64,000 bases of DNA, from assembly GCA_964007475.1 (NCBI GenBank), contig OZ023275.1, positions 20,067,829 through 20,131,828 on the forward strand. Reading direction: 5' to 3'. The translations under genes and the position numbers were made by a program. The stretch comes from Hybos culiciformis. Its lineage: Eukaryota; Arthropoda; Insecta; Diptera; Hybotidae. Positions 1 through 11,903 of this stretch are shown piece after piece (positions within the stretch are counted from its first letter, which is position 1; every line of letters starts with the position of its first letter). Under the pieces are notes generated by a model. The model had not been told where the DNA came from and did not search any database. It saw nothing but the letters and a program-made list of their open reading frames with translations.

Positions 1-3000
1 CAAAAATTATTATTACAGTAGTCAAAAGGACGACAAAAATTTGTGTTTACCTTTAAACAAGTGTAATATATTTATTCGGGATCATAAAAATGCATTATGA
101 TACCTTTTTGTTCTACTACTCCTTAAAAAATAAAAATAAAAAATAAATATTAATATTCAAGGGAAAAATTACAGGGTTTTTATTCATTGTTTAACTGAGC
201 GCGAAATTTTAATTTTATGTTTAAAATCAAAGTGTATATTCATTGTTATTATAAAACCATGACGAACTTACAATTAAATTTAAATTTTATTAAATTTTCT
301 AAAAGAGAAGCGGTTTTTCAGCCTCACTTCATGACTTAGGAATATCGTGTAAAAAGAAAAATTGTAATTTGAACCTTATTATAGAATTTTGAGTGAAAGA
401 GAGAAAATTGACATTCACAGTCTCTAGTTCGAATCTTTGGGCTTGTTTCTCTAATCGATATCTTTCTACCCAATACACCAATTTTAATTGCAATCCAATA
501 CAAATTTTAAAAAAAATTTAAAATATATAAATTTTATTTGGAAATGTTTGAGACCCTTGGCTGATTGAGAACCACTACTAACTTCCATACCAGAATCGTC
601 TTTTTAGTTGAATTAATGGAGACGAACGGATAATTAATGAAAACATGTAGTCCATTTTCTATTTTAATAGTAATATAATTTTATAATTATATTTATAATT
701 TTATCAATTTTTATTTTATGAATTTTTTTTTTATCTACTGCTGTTAGATACTATACACTATACTTATGGACGACACCTTGTAATTTTTTTTTCATACTCT
801 TTTAAGTATTTTATTTTTTTATTTTTTTTTCATAAATTTTGATTGCTTTAAAATAAGGGTATTATATGGTTAGAAAAATATAAGTTAAACAACATTAAAA
901 AAATAAAAATAAAAAAGGAAGAAATTTTCTATTTTATTACAAAATATCTTATGCTCTTATTTATTAACATTAAAATTATCAAAGAGAGTATATACAGAAA
1001 ACTTTTCTATCACCCATCAAAAAGCATCTCACATAGAGGAAATGGAATCATTGCGTAAACCATCTGTTGTTGTTTTAAATAACATCAACAAAAGGATAAA
1101 ATACAAATTGCCATTGGGGTTGCCCACGTAATCGACTCTATATAAAAAAAAAAAATTTATATTTTTTTTTTCTCTATAATTTTCTTACAATATTGCCCTT
1201 AAGTCTGTTAGTTTTACGATCCTTTCTAGGTTAACATGTTGTTAATGTGGTACCATGAATTGCAAAAAAAAAAATTATTTTTTTCCCCTTTTTTTTTCGT
1301 ACATCAAAAATCTAAAAAATAAAAATAAAATAGAAAAAAAAAATTACTTAAGCCAAAGGGAGAACTAAATTATGATTTATTTTTATTATTTCGCCTTTTA
1401 TACTGGAAAAAAAAAAACAAATTTTATAAGAAAAAAGAAAAATTATTTTTTTTTCTTTTTCCAGTACTTATCCTTTTTAAAAGGACTAGGAAAAACAGAA
1501 GGTATATATAGTTACTTTTTGATACTTTTGCTCTTGGGAATTTTTGCCTTAATCGTATTCATTGCAGTATAAATGATATAAACAACATATATGATAAACC
1601 AATCTGAACTTGATTACATGGGTTGGATGAACCAGTTATTTTTATATTAATACAATCAATTTGTACTTTTTGTGTAGTTAATTTTTTTTTTCGCATTATA
1701 ATTTTTTTTTTTTTTAATCTTACATTATTCTTGGGTAAGATTATTTGAACATTTCTTTTTTCTCTTATATCGATATGTAGAGTCCTTGATAATGTATTCG
1801 ACGTTTCACAACATTTTTGAGACGCCCACAATAAACTTAAAGTACTTACATATAATTATCTAAAAAGAAATGTCTAAAATATCCACTAACTTCTAAAATT
1901 TCCTTTCACGTAATATTTAAGGAAAGATAATTCGATCTGCTTGCTATGCGATAAAAATTTTTTCCTAAATATTGTTATCAAGATTTTTATTTAATCTGTC
2001 AAAAGATTAGTTTTTCCAGGAAAAAATTTACAAAGAAAAATTATTTATCACAACAAAGATTATTTTTCATAACTTTTGTCTAACAACTATTTAATATTTT
2101 ATTTAACATTTTTGATTTGAAATAAATAATGCTGAATGAAAGATTCATTGATGGCAATTTTATTTTTATTTGAAATCAAATATAAATAATTGCAAAATAA
2201 GAATAACTTTGATTTGATTTTCTATTTTTATATTGAAAATATGTTAATATAATTCTTTTTGTTTTTGTTAAAATGGGTGTTGAATATTTTTAATAATAAT
2301 ATAAATTCTATCAAAATAAGATTTCTTTTTAATGTACCATTTTTTTTCCACATTATTATTTTTTTTTAGTTTCCCGAGATTACAACCCTTAAGGATTATA
2401 TGATAATGTCCATTAATGTATACATATATAGAGTATAGAGAGCACACAAGAAAAGGCACTTAGATGTTTTGTTTTTAACATATGTCTAAATATAATTTAC
2501 TTATATTTTCATGATTCGTACAATCAATATATAATATATATTTTTTTTTCATTTTTAATCTACCAGTAAAGTATCTATATCTGATAACCTATGTATATAA
2601 ATATAACAGCGTGCTTAAAAAAGCATATTAGCGTTTTAATAAAATTTGTAATTTTATATAAACTACATTAATTATCATTAAAAGGGTTTTGTAAAAAGAC
2701 TGCCTCAAGAAAAAGGCTAAATAACAAAAAGTGAACACACTGATTGTTATTACTGGAATTTTAAAAAAAAATTATTATCTTATGTCAATTTTCTGGCATA
2801 ACAATTCAAAACTTTACTTGAAAAACCAATAATTTTTGAACCAATGATAAAGATAATTAAAAAATATGTGAGTAAATTTTAGAAAATAAATACAAGTTTC
2901 TAAATAGCTTCCAATATCTTGTTCACTCCAAAAGTAACTTACTTTCAAACTGAACTTACTTGACTTTTTATATAAAATTAAGTTAAGCGACCTCTTTTTT

Positions 3001-5340
3001 AGCATCACTATTATATTCATGTTTCGCCCCAGTAATCTTTCCCTCTGATTAATCCAATTATTTGATATAAGTTTATGTTTTCGAAACACTCTGTAATTAT
3101 ATTCATTCAACTTATTTTCATCTAATATGTTTTCAATTATATAACCATATAAAATAATACCATAAATTGATTGCAATCTGCTTAGAGGCTTATACTTTAA
3201 GAAGAGCTTTTATTTAAAAGAAAAATGTATTCTTAAATATTGAAATTGTATACGATGAAGTAAACATTTTTATTTGTAAATTTTTTATGAGAAAATTTTA
3301 TTTAAATTTTTTATACTTGCAGATAGCTACAAGAAATTTAAGTGTTGTGGACCATTCTAAAAATTAATTTAACATTTTTTTTTTTTCAAATTTACGCCGG
3401 ATTTGCTGTAATATTCTTTTTATCGAAAAAAAACTTTAACTTCTATAACTTTTGACTCAAAGTTGAAGATGGTAATTTTTTATTTATTATTTCATTATTT
3501 ATCATGAAAACTTTCTAAACAAATGATTCAATCAATGCCATTTTCTCATCCACTCTAGATATGTGTATTTGAGCATAATTTCAACTTCATCAAAATTATT
3601 TCCGGGAACCAAACATTAATTTGGGATTTAAAAATTTTAAAACACCTTTGCCATTAATAATAGGGATGTTTAAGTTGCTAAATTTTTTTTTCTTATCCGA
3701 AATGCTAAAAGAATAACTCGACAAATTTACTACACAACGATCCACTGCATTATTCATTTATCATCATTTTATTTCAGTGTAAAATTCGACCAAGTCAAAA
3801 ATTCACAAAATGAATAAAATAAAGAGCTATTAAGCACGATTTAAGTAACCATAATGTTAATACCCAATAATTGGCAGAATTCGCAGACAACTCTGAACAA
3901 ACCCACAATCAGATAACCTTGATTGTGTTATTTTTCAAAACTTTTAATTTTAAAATTCAACATTTCCTCGCCCCTTTCAACATTTCTATTTAAGATACCT
4001 TTGTCACAGCCAGTTGCTAAACATTATTTTCCCTCAACCATTTAATTATACACAAATACAAATATATAGGAATTTGAAATTCAGACTCCGCATCCGAATT
4101 CTCGGAAACATTAAAGATCTTACAAATTTTCCAGTTACTCTGATCGACATCTATCTACCCAACACAAAAAAATTCAAGCGGAAATTCATTAAAATTTAAA
4201 ATTAAATTATATATAAAAAATTAGTATAAAAAGAGCATCTAACTCCCTCGAAATCGGACAACCTCATTTTTTAGTCAAGAAACTGAAAATTGTTATATAG
4301 GTAAATTTAAGTGGCGGACGGAAATACATTTAATGCCAAACGTACATATAGTTCGGGCTAAAAATTATTCAGATAACTTTATAGCGCGCTTATTTACACC
4401 GATAATTAATTTAAAATTCACAGTATAAAAAAAAGCCCCTTTTTGTTTTTCAAAATACGTCAAAAAAAAAGAAATCCCTTTTTCAAAACTCTAATCACAA
4501 AATAAAATTATAAATAAGGAAGAAGAGAAAAAGAAATATTTGTACTAAAAAAAAAACTTTTTAACAATAATTGAAACATATTGCTAGTACAAGAACAAAA
4601 AAAAAAAAATAAAATATAGAAAATAGAAAATAAAATTGTATATTTTTTTTTAAGAAGTTTTATTATTTTTTTTTGTTTTTTTTATATTTAATTCTTTTTT
4701 GATGACGGGAGAAATTTTCAGTTAATTTATTTGTTCTTTTTTTTTCTGTTTATTTTTATTTTTTATGTATATTTAATTTTAACTACTGAATAATTGAAAA
4801 TGAAAACAAGTTGAAAAAAGTTTTTCATCTTCGTTTCAATTTTTCATTTTGTTTTTTTTATTGTTGTTGTTGTGTTGTTTTCGGGAAAATAGATAAATGT
4901 ATTTTGAATTTAATTTTAATGATAATAATTATATTTGGTTTGAAAATTAAAATAAAACCAGATCAGTATAATTTATCTTTATTTCTTGTTCTTTTTGTAA
5001 TTGATAATGATTATGGTAATTTTTTAACCGATTAAAATATATATTTTCAACGGATTAGAATTGATTTTTTTTTTTAATATTTTTGTTGAGAAAATTTTAA
5101 ACGGAAAATTGTATAAATATTCCGTCGGAAACATAAAGTAGTTGAATACCTGATGCTTCGCTACAGACCAGGAAAATATATATACAATATTATTATCTTA
5201 GTATTGTATTAACAACGGCAAGGTAAATTATTTGAAGATATCCAAAGTGCCGAGGATTGAGCCAAGGATTGAGAGCTTTTTAAAGCTTATATGAAATTGA
5301 ATACTTCGGATATTTTTTCTACATTTAAATTTTATTCAAA
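1..5340. other. AT-rich non-coding DNA, probably acj6 intron
   Basis: There is no supportable coding exon on either strand. The stretch is dominated by homopolymer A/T runs; the short ORFs around 1.4-1.8 kb and 2.8-3.2 kb are low-complexity Lys/Phe/Ile/Asn peptides with no family resemblance. Its place downstream of the 15.2 kb acj6 exon suggests intron, assuming the POU-domain exons lie beyond the left edge. Two short stretches (about 461-510 and 615-665) resemble sequences elsewhere in the window and may be transposon 3' ends. Confidence 0.5.
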
Positions 5341-5350
5341 TATATATAAA

Positions 5351-5356
<6 letters not shown>

Positions 5357-5409
<53 letters not shown>
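5357..5409. repeat. (TA)n microsatellite
   Basis: A nearly pure TA dinucleotide run of about 50 bases, which generates a spurious Tyr/Ile-repeat ORF on the minus strand. Confidence 0.9.
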
Positions 5410-5414
<5 letters not shown>

Positions 5415-5469
5415 TTTATATTATATAAATGTATTATAAGAGTGCGGTTAAGAAGGCAAAAAAAAAAAA

Positions 5470-6060
5470 ATATGGTGAATATTTTTTTGAAAAATTGTAA
5501 AACAAGTAAAGAGTTTTGGAAAGAAATTAACGACTTGAGTTTATTTGAAGATCCCAATATTAATTCAGATGACTTTAATTGTAAATTATTATTTTATCAA
5601 TGAACAAAACTGTGATAATGAAAATAGGGTGGATAATGTTCATCCTGAGGGTTCTAATTCTTTTTCATTTATAACCGCTAGCTTTGATGAAGAATGTTTC
5701 TGCATTCCAATAATTTGTTAAAATCAACTTAGAATATGTATTAAGCTAATAACATTTTACACATTATTAATTCTTAAAACATCAATGTATCCATCTCAAT
5801 GGAAATATGTTAAAATGGTTCCAATTACTAAAATAAGCCACCCCAAAAAGTATTCAATTTGAGACCTACGCTACATATATACCAGCTTTTTGACGTAGAT
5901 GAAATTCCAAATTCAATAACATTTGCATTCTAGATGCACTATTTTTTCAAATCAATCAAGATTTCGCCCAAAACATAGTATTACAACAAACTACCTTAGA
6001 TGTTCCAGAAATAGTGCGAAAAAATATTGGCAGAAAAAAGTTTTAAACATTGTTAGTCAT
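5470..6060 (+). pseudogene. decayed LINE reverse transcriptase fragment
   Basis: Conceptual translation in shifting plus frames gives pieces typical of jockey-group non-LTR reverse transcriptases. They are, in order: a pre-RT stretch reading SKEFWKEINDLSLF (about 5505-5550), the fragment PSQWKYVKMVPITKISHPKK (about 5790-5850), and NQSRFRPKHSITTNYL (about 5940-6000). The last two correspond to the fingers region upstream of RT motif A. Stops and frame changes separate them, and motifs A-C (the YADD catalytic core) are not recognisable downstream, so this is a dead, truncated copy. The residues differ from the intact element at 11.9 kb, so it probably belongs to a different family. It lies inside acj6 intronic sequence. 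Confidence 0.6.
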
Positions 6061-6588
6061 AAATTGTTGTGGTGCTTAAAACTTAAGAAAATTTACAAAT
6101 TTTCATCTGTTTTCGTTGTAATAAATAGATTTCAATGTGTTGTGTTTTCCTTCAGACTTTTTACAGACTTCCACTTTAAGAAACGAATATTTAGCGTCAG
6201 TAAGTTTAAAGTTCATTATGACTTTAAAATTTCGTTGTTAAATTATTATTATTTTTTTTTTTTTTTAAGAATTCTGATAAGTGTGTTTTAAATTATCAAG
6301 CATAGTTGTAACATTAGATTACGCAAGAAGTTAATAAGAAATAAATTTAAATAATTTTTATATAAGTTTCAATCCTTAATGAATAAGCCATTAGGCTTCA
6401 ACTGATCAATTTGAATGAAATTATAAATAATTAAATAAAATAACTGGTTACAGTTAAATTTTATACAGACGTTCCTGACGTGACTGAAAATTTTGCAACT
6501 TTATCCTTATAACCATAAGATAATGATGTGAATACAGAAAATATTACCACGCAGAACCTATGTTTATTAGTAGTACATATACAGATTA

Positions 6589-6597
6589 TAAATATAG
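6589..6597. repeat. left 9-bp target-site duplication of foldback element
   Basis: TAAATATAG here is repeated exactly at 7456-7464, flanking the inverted-repeat element. Confidence 0.8.
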
Positions 6598-7455
6598 GGG
6601 TCCGCGCAATAACTAATCGGTACTTAAGTCTTCGGTCGATTTTGGATAAGTTATATCCGTTTTAACTCATCCGAAAATTGGCCGATGATTTATATCCTTT
6701 GCAATGCACATAACTCATCCATCGCTGATAAGTTATATGCTTTCAGAAAAATAAAACTAATCTGGCAACTTTTTCGGATAACTTAAATCCTTTTTGAAAC
6801 ACATAACTCATCCGCAAAATTATGAGCGAACATTGTAGCCGCAGCTCCGTATTTTTTTTTCCGGTCACTGGTCGAACTGGTGGTTGATCAGTGGGATTTG
6901 CGGCAGTGGGATTCCACCTCAATGCTTATTTGTAACAAACACTACGGTACTTCCTCTTTGGCCAAATAGTGGCCCTATTTTTCGGAAAAGGATAAAGGGG
7001 GTATCCCAGAACGAGAGAAGGGGGGGGCGGAGGGTGAGGGCTGCGGGCGGGCGGACTGGTGGTTGGTCAGTGGGATTTGCGGCGCCAGCCACAAATCCCA
7101 CTGACCAACCACCAGTCCGCCAGCTCGCAGCCCCCACCCTCCGCCCCCCCCCTTCTCTCGTTCTGGGGCACTCCCTCTTCTGCAAATCCCACTGACCGAT
7201 ATCAGGCGCCGGAAATCACACTGGGCGGGCGACAATGTTCGCTCATACTTTTACGGATGAGTTATGTGTTTTAAAAAGGAGTTAAGTCATCCGAAAAAGT
7301 TGCCAGATCAGTTTTATTTTTCTGAAAGCACATAACTTATCAGCGATGGATGAGTTATGTGCATTGGAAAGGATATAAATCATCGGCCAATTTTCGGATG
7401 AGTTAAAACGGATGTAACTGATGCAAAATCGACCGATGAGTTATTGCACTTCGCC
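6598..7455. mobile_element. MULE-like foldback transposon, 858 bp, GC-rich core
   Basis: The two ends are long inverted repeats (about 240 bases each, roughly 6598-6836 and 7222-7455) sharing blocks such as the motif AACTCATCCGAAAATTGGCC. Identical 9-bp direct repeats flank the element, a duplication length typical of Mutator-like elements. Inside is a second, very GC-rich inverted repeat (arms about 7005-7079 and 7092-7166) in an otherwise AT-rich window. The motif CAGTGGGATTTGCGGC recurs inside (about 6889 and 7068) and a related copy is inverted near 7182. No transposase is encoded; overlapping ORFs in the core are by-products of the inverted GC-rich repeat. The superfamily call rests on duplication length and architecture only. 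Confidence 0.75.
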
Positions 7456-7464
7456 TAAATATAG
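7456..7464. repeat. right 9-bp target-site duplication of foldback element
   Basis: Exact copy of the 9 bases at 6589-6597. Confidence 0.8.
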
Positions 7465-10400
7465 ATATTACAGAAACTGTATTATCTATATTTATACTGT
7501 ACGATTATGTTTGAGCTGTGATAACCGATAGTTAAAATTGCGATAAGAATCATCTCTGTTCATATTAGAAAGCACACATTTAAAAGTTTTACCATTAAGT
7601 ATGCCTTCTCTTAACTTTAAAATAGAATAAAACAACCAATTTTAAACAAACAGTGAATTTATTCTAAGTTAAAATTTGAACATCCCTATAATAATAATGT
7701 CTATGACGTCTATGTTGAAGCAGCGATTAATCGATCAAGAACAAGAAGAGTAATGAAAGCTTAGTTCATTTCTTTTCATTTTCATTTTTTGTTTTAATTT
7801 TGAATCTATTAAAATTGAATACACTGTCTGCAATACAATTCTCAACTCCATCATAAACATCATGGAGAAACAAAGCTTATATCACTGCTCTCATTGCAGC
7901 TCTTTTCGTTTATATACTTTGTATGTGCTTTAACCAGATAAATATTTATTATAAAAATAACTTTGCATAAAATAACGAAATCGAATACGGAAATATTTTG
8001 TATTAGTGCAGCAGAAATCATCGTATGATTCGTCTAATATTCCGCAATACACCCCTTGAGAACGTATAATAATAATTGCAATTGCTTGAATGTATTGAAA
8101 GTGCTTTAATAAAAATTAAATTAATTTAATTTTTTTTTCAATATTTTTACCCTAGTTTTTTCCTCAGATTATTATTTTTTTCAATTAGATTAATATTAAT
8201 AGTGTAAGGGAAACCTAATTCAAAATAATTTATTTCATTTATAGGAGATGCAAAGAGTGTCGCAAATTTGACATAAAGTTTGGGTACGAAATTTGGCATT
8301 GGATAATACTGTATGTACTTCAAAATGCTGTATTTTTAAATCGTGTACTATTTGAATAATATATGTAAAATGTACGGCAAACTATACAATATGAAATTAA
8401 ATTAATTTTTTTCATGCCTTAAAGTCAAAAGTAAGATATTATTAATTTCACCTCATTTATTGAGTATTTTATTACGATATTTGGAATATGGTAATAAGAA
8501 TTACAATATATTTGTTGAATTTAAAAGTTTTGATTAATTAAAGCATATGACTCGAAGGTTAGTTAATTAGATTTATTCGTATTTAGCGAAATCTATTTTT
8601 GTTGTGGAAAGAGAGGTCTAAGTATAGTGAATACAGTGAAGGTGTTCACTCCATTATTTGCTACGTTCAGGTGTTAGCTATAATCTATTTCCAACGAAGA
8701 TTTTTTTCAGTGTAATATTCAACTTTGTGCATACAATAAAATATCAATACTTTTTATTTCTTACGATGATTTCTTCTTGACGCTTAAAGAAGCGGCCTGT
8801 GGCCGTGAAGAAATTTAGAAAGAACAAATAAATTATAAATCGTTGTATCCAAAAAGTGATTTCAAGTGTAAAATTGTTCAATTTCTTACATTAAAAAGTT
8901 TTGTTGAAAAGTATAAAAAAAAATTAAAAAAATAATAAAAATCCAGCAATTTTCTAAATTGACATTCATGAAATGTTGAAGTAATTTAAAGACAAAAAGA
9001 AAAAGATAAAACTGCAGTCAAATTAATTTTTAATAAAGAAAATTTTATGTGAAAAATAGTAAATATATACATAGAATAACTTTTTGTGTTACAAATAGAA
9101 TTTTAATTGCAAAAAGCTTTCAGCAGAACATACAGTATTATTATTTCCATGTACATATATCTCTTTAAATGAATCCTATGTACGACACGTTGTGTCATTT
9201 TGAATATAATTTGAAAGGAATTAATTTTGAAAAGGGTCAATTTCTCATGCCTGGTTAAGTACGTACAGCTACTTAATAAATAAAATTTTTCACTTTTTTT
9301 TTTTTGAATACGAACTACTTTTTTTATCAATAATAAATAATTCATTCGATATACATAGCCAAAAAGTAATAATTTCACTTTTATCACTATTTTATATACA
9401 AAAGAACTAATACGAAATAAGAACGAAATAAGGTTATGTCGAAACATTTTGTTATCTTGAAATCACTCAGCTAACAAATTTAATTATACAAAACCTGTCA
9501 ATTGAAATTTTATATACACTACAACATTAAGCATATTTTTTCTTCAAAATCTGTTCAGTTCTCTTAAGTTTTAATTTTCATCCTTTTTTTTGTACTAATT
9601 TTCGAGAAAAAAAAATTTCCAAGTCTAGATTTTCAGTTTCATCAAAAATTTATCAGTTATACCATTTGAAAGGCAATCGACAGCACTTGGATCTTTGTTG
9701 TACAAAAAATAGGACAAATTTACCAGTTATTTTTTTTAAATAATTTTTATACATACGAGTTGGAGCATTTATTCAACTTGTGTTGGCCAACTCAAAATTT
9801 GCTCCTGTCCAGTGTTGTCCTTCAACGTGATGAAATACATTAAATCATTTCCATATTTTGTTGGATAGCATAGTAATATTGAACGATAGTATAAAGTTTT
9901 CAATTTAGATTATACACTGAAGCTTTCAATATGTTCATTCATTCAACCGTCAAGCTTTACTCTGAAAGTTTTGAACATAAACACAATAGAGTAGCAATTG
10001 AGAAAATTAACGTTGTGGATTATTTTTAGATGAACGATTCATTCTTATAATAGTAGTCGATTAGTAAAGATTATTCACAACAAGCATCAGCAAAAGGTCA
10101 TAATTTTTTGGGTTATAAAATAGTTTAGTTTATTATTATTTATTGGAGGATTGTTGTAATTATTTACTTTTAAAGATATAAAGCTCGATAGTTTCCCAGA
10201 AAAAAAAACCCCGACCGACATACATAGATATTCGGATAATTTTCAGAAATATAAAAAACAAAAAAAAATTAGTTTAACTTATAAAAAGGAAATATGATTA
10301 ATCAAAATGAAAATTACTACAGTATTATTAGTACCGTGCATCTAAAACAAAAAATTCCCAAAGGTATTATGTCAATTATAAAAAAAAATACAACAATTTC

Positions 10401-11890
10401 CTTTATATGTCAAATTTTAAGCCAAAAAAATAAATTTTAAAAAATTTGTTTTTTTTTTTTACAATCAAAAATAATTAACAAAACGAATGCTAATGAGAAT
10501 TTTAGTGTAAATATGATTTATACAAACTGCGTACGATGAAGAAGGAACAAAAACATAAAAGTATACTATTTATATACAATATGATTTTCTTTTGCTTTTT
10601 TTTTGCATTTAATGACGCGCGTTAAAAAAAACAGGGGACATTAACAATTATTCCTTAAGTTACTTTTATTGTTAACAATTTTATTCAAGAGCCACTTTAA
10701 AATTTTAAAACTAAAAAATATATGTACACCATAAAATATATAGAAAATATTTTATACACTTGTTACCCATCAAATTATCCATCACGTGGCATAAACCCTC
10801 AAAAATATAATTGAAAATAATTTTCATTGACCCTAAAATTACACACCAACTGGAAACAATTATAGAATTTCCCAAAAAAAAAAACTATATACGTAACCCC
10901 TTTTTTTTATATTTAGCCAGCCATATAGCCACATAAAGAGCTGCTTGAAAATTTCTCTATACAATTTTACTTTATTTACCTATGTGTATGTATGTAAATA
11001 CCTTTTCTAATTTTCTTTTAATTTCACATATTTTTTTTCTTTTGAAAAATAAAATTTTTATTAATGAGAGTATAAACTATGTAAATAAATGCGTATAAAT
11101 AAATGAAAATCGATTTACTTAGACTCTATATTTGGTACTATTATATACATATATATTTTTTATTTTCGTAACTTGTCATCAATAATGAGCTCAATCAGCA
11201 AATCGATTAAGATATATTATCGCAACAATAAATTTAAATATTTGTTAATGTACTTAAAAATAAAATAAAGAATTATCCACTTACAATATGCTCTTCATTC
11301 ACATTCATAGACGGTATTATAATAGGTATATTAATTTGGTTTTTTTTTTTTTTTTTTCCTTGAAAAATTATCGTATAAGTTTTTAATTTCTTAAATATGC
11401 AAGTGAAAAATTTTTTTCTCAGCTCACTAAATGAATTAATCAAAAAATACTAAATAATTTTAAAATTTAATTTGAAAATTATAAAAATTTGAATTTTTCA
11501 TATTTTTGAGCCCGTTTTCTATCGGTCCGTCCGTCCGTCTTCCACTAAAATGCTTATTATATAACTAATGAACTGGCTTATCAATTCCAATTCTTTGAAT
11601 ACCAATATATGTGCAATCTCGTTCACTTTCATCTTGACTACAGTGTTAGATTCTACGATTTCGGATTTGAGAGTTTGAGGGTCTTAATAATTTTGAAATA
11701 AAATTTAAATACTTTACATTTTTCTAAAATTTTAAATAGATTTCGATGACAGTTAGTGTGTTTGGTTGATCGATGTTGAATAGAGGAAATAAAAAAAAAG
11801 GGTAGTACCAATTTATTCCAAATCATATGATGATTTAGATTTCGATGAAAATTAACATATTTGTGTATTGTCTAAGATCATAAAGGGCTA
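7465..11890. other. AT-rich intronic DNA, no gene seen
   Basis: No coding exon could be supported. ORFs such as the 114-codon minus-strand frame near 9.1-9.4 kb have no recognisable motif and a composition expected of random AT-rich DNA. A short run of GTCC tetramers occurs at about 11,521-11,540. Confidence 0.5.
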
Positions 11891-11903
11891 TATGTGAACT
11901 TAC

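Noticed and set aside
1372..1831. Two short ORFs around a T-rich stretch
   Set aside because: Low-complexity Phe/Tyr/Lys peptides in homopolymer-rich DNA, no motif or splice support.
6884..7274. Four overlapping ORFs of 71-103 codons on both strands rich in Pro, Arg and Gly
   Set aside because: They lie in the GC-rich inverted-repeat core of a transposon, are mirror images of each other, and show no domain; they arise from the repeat.
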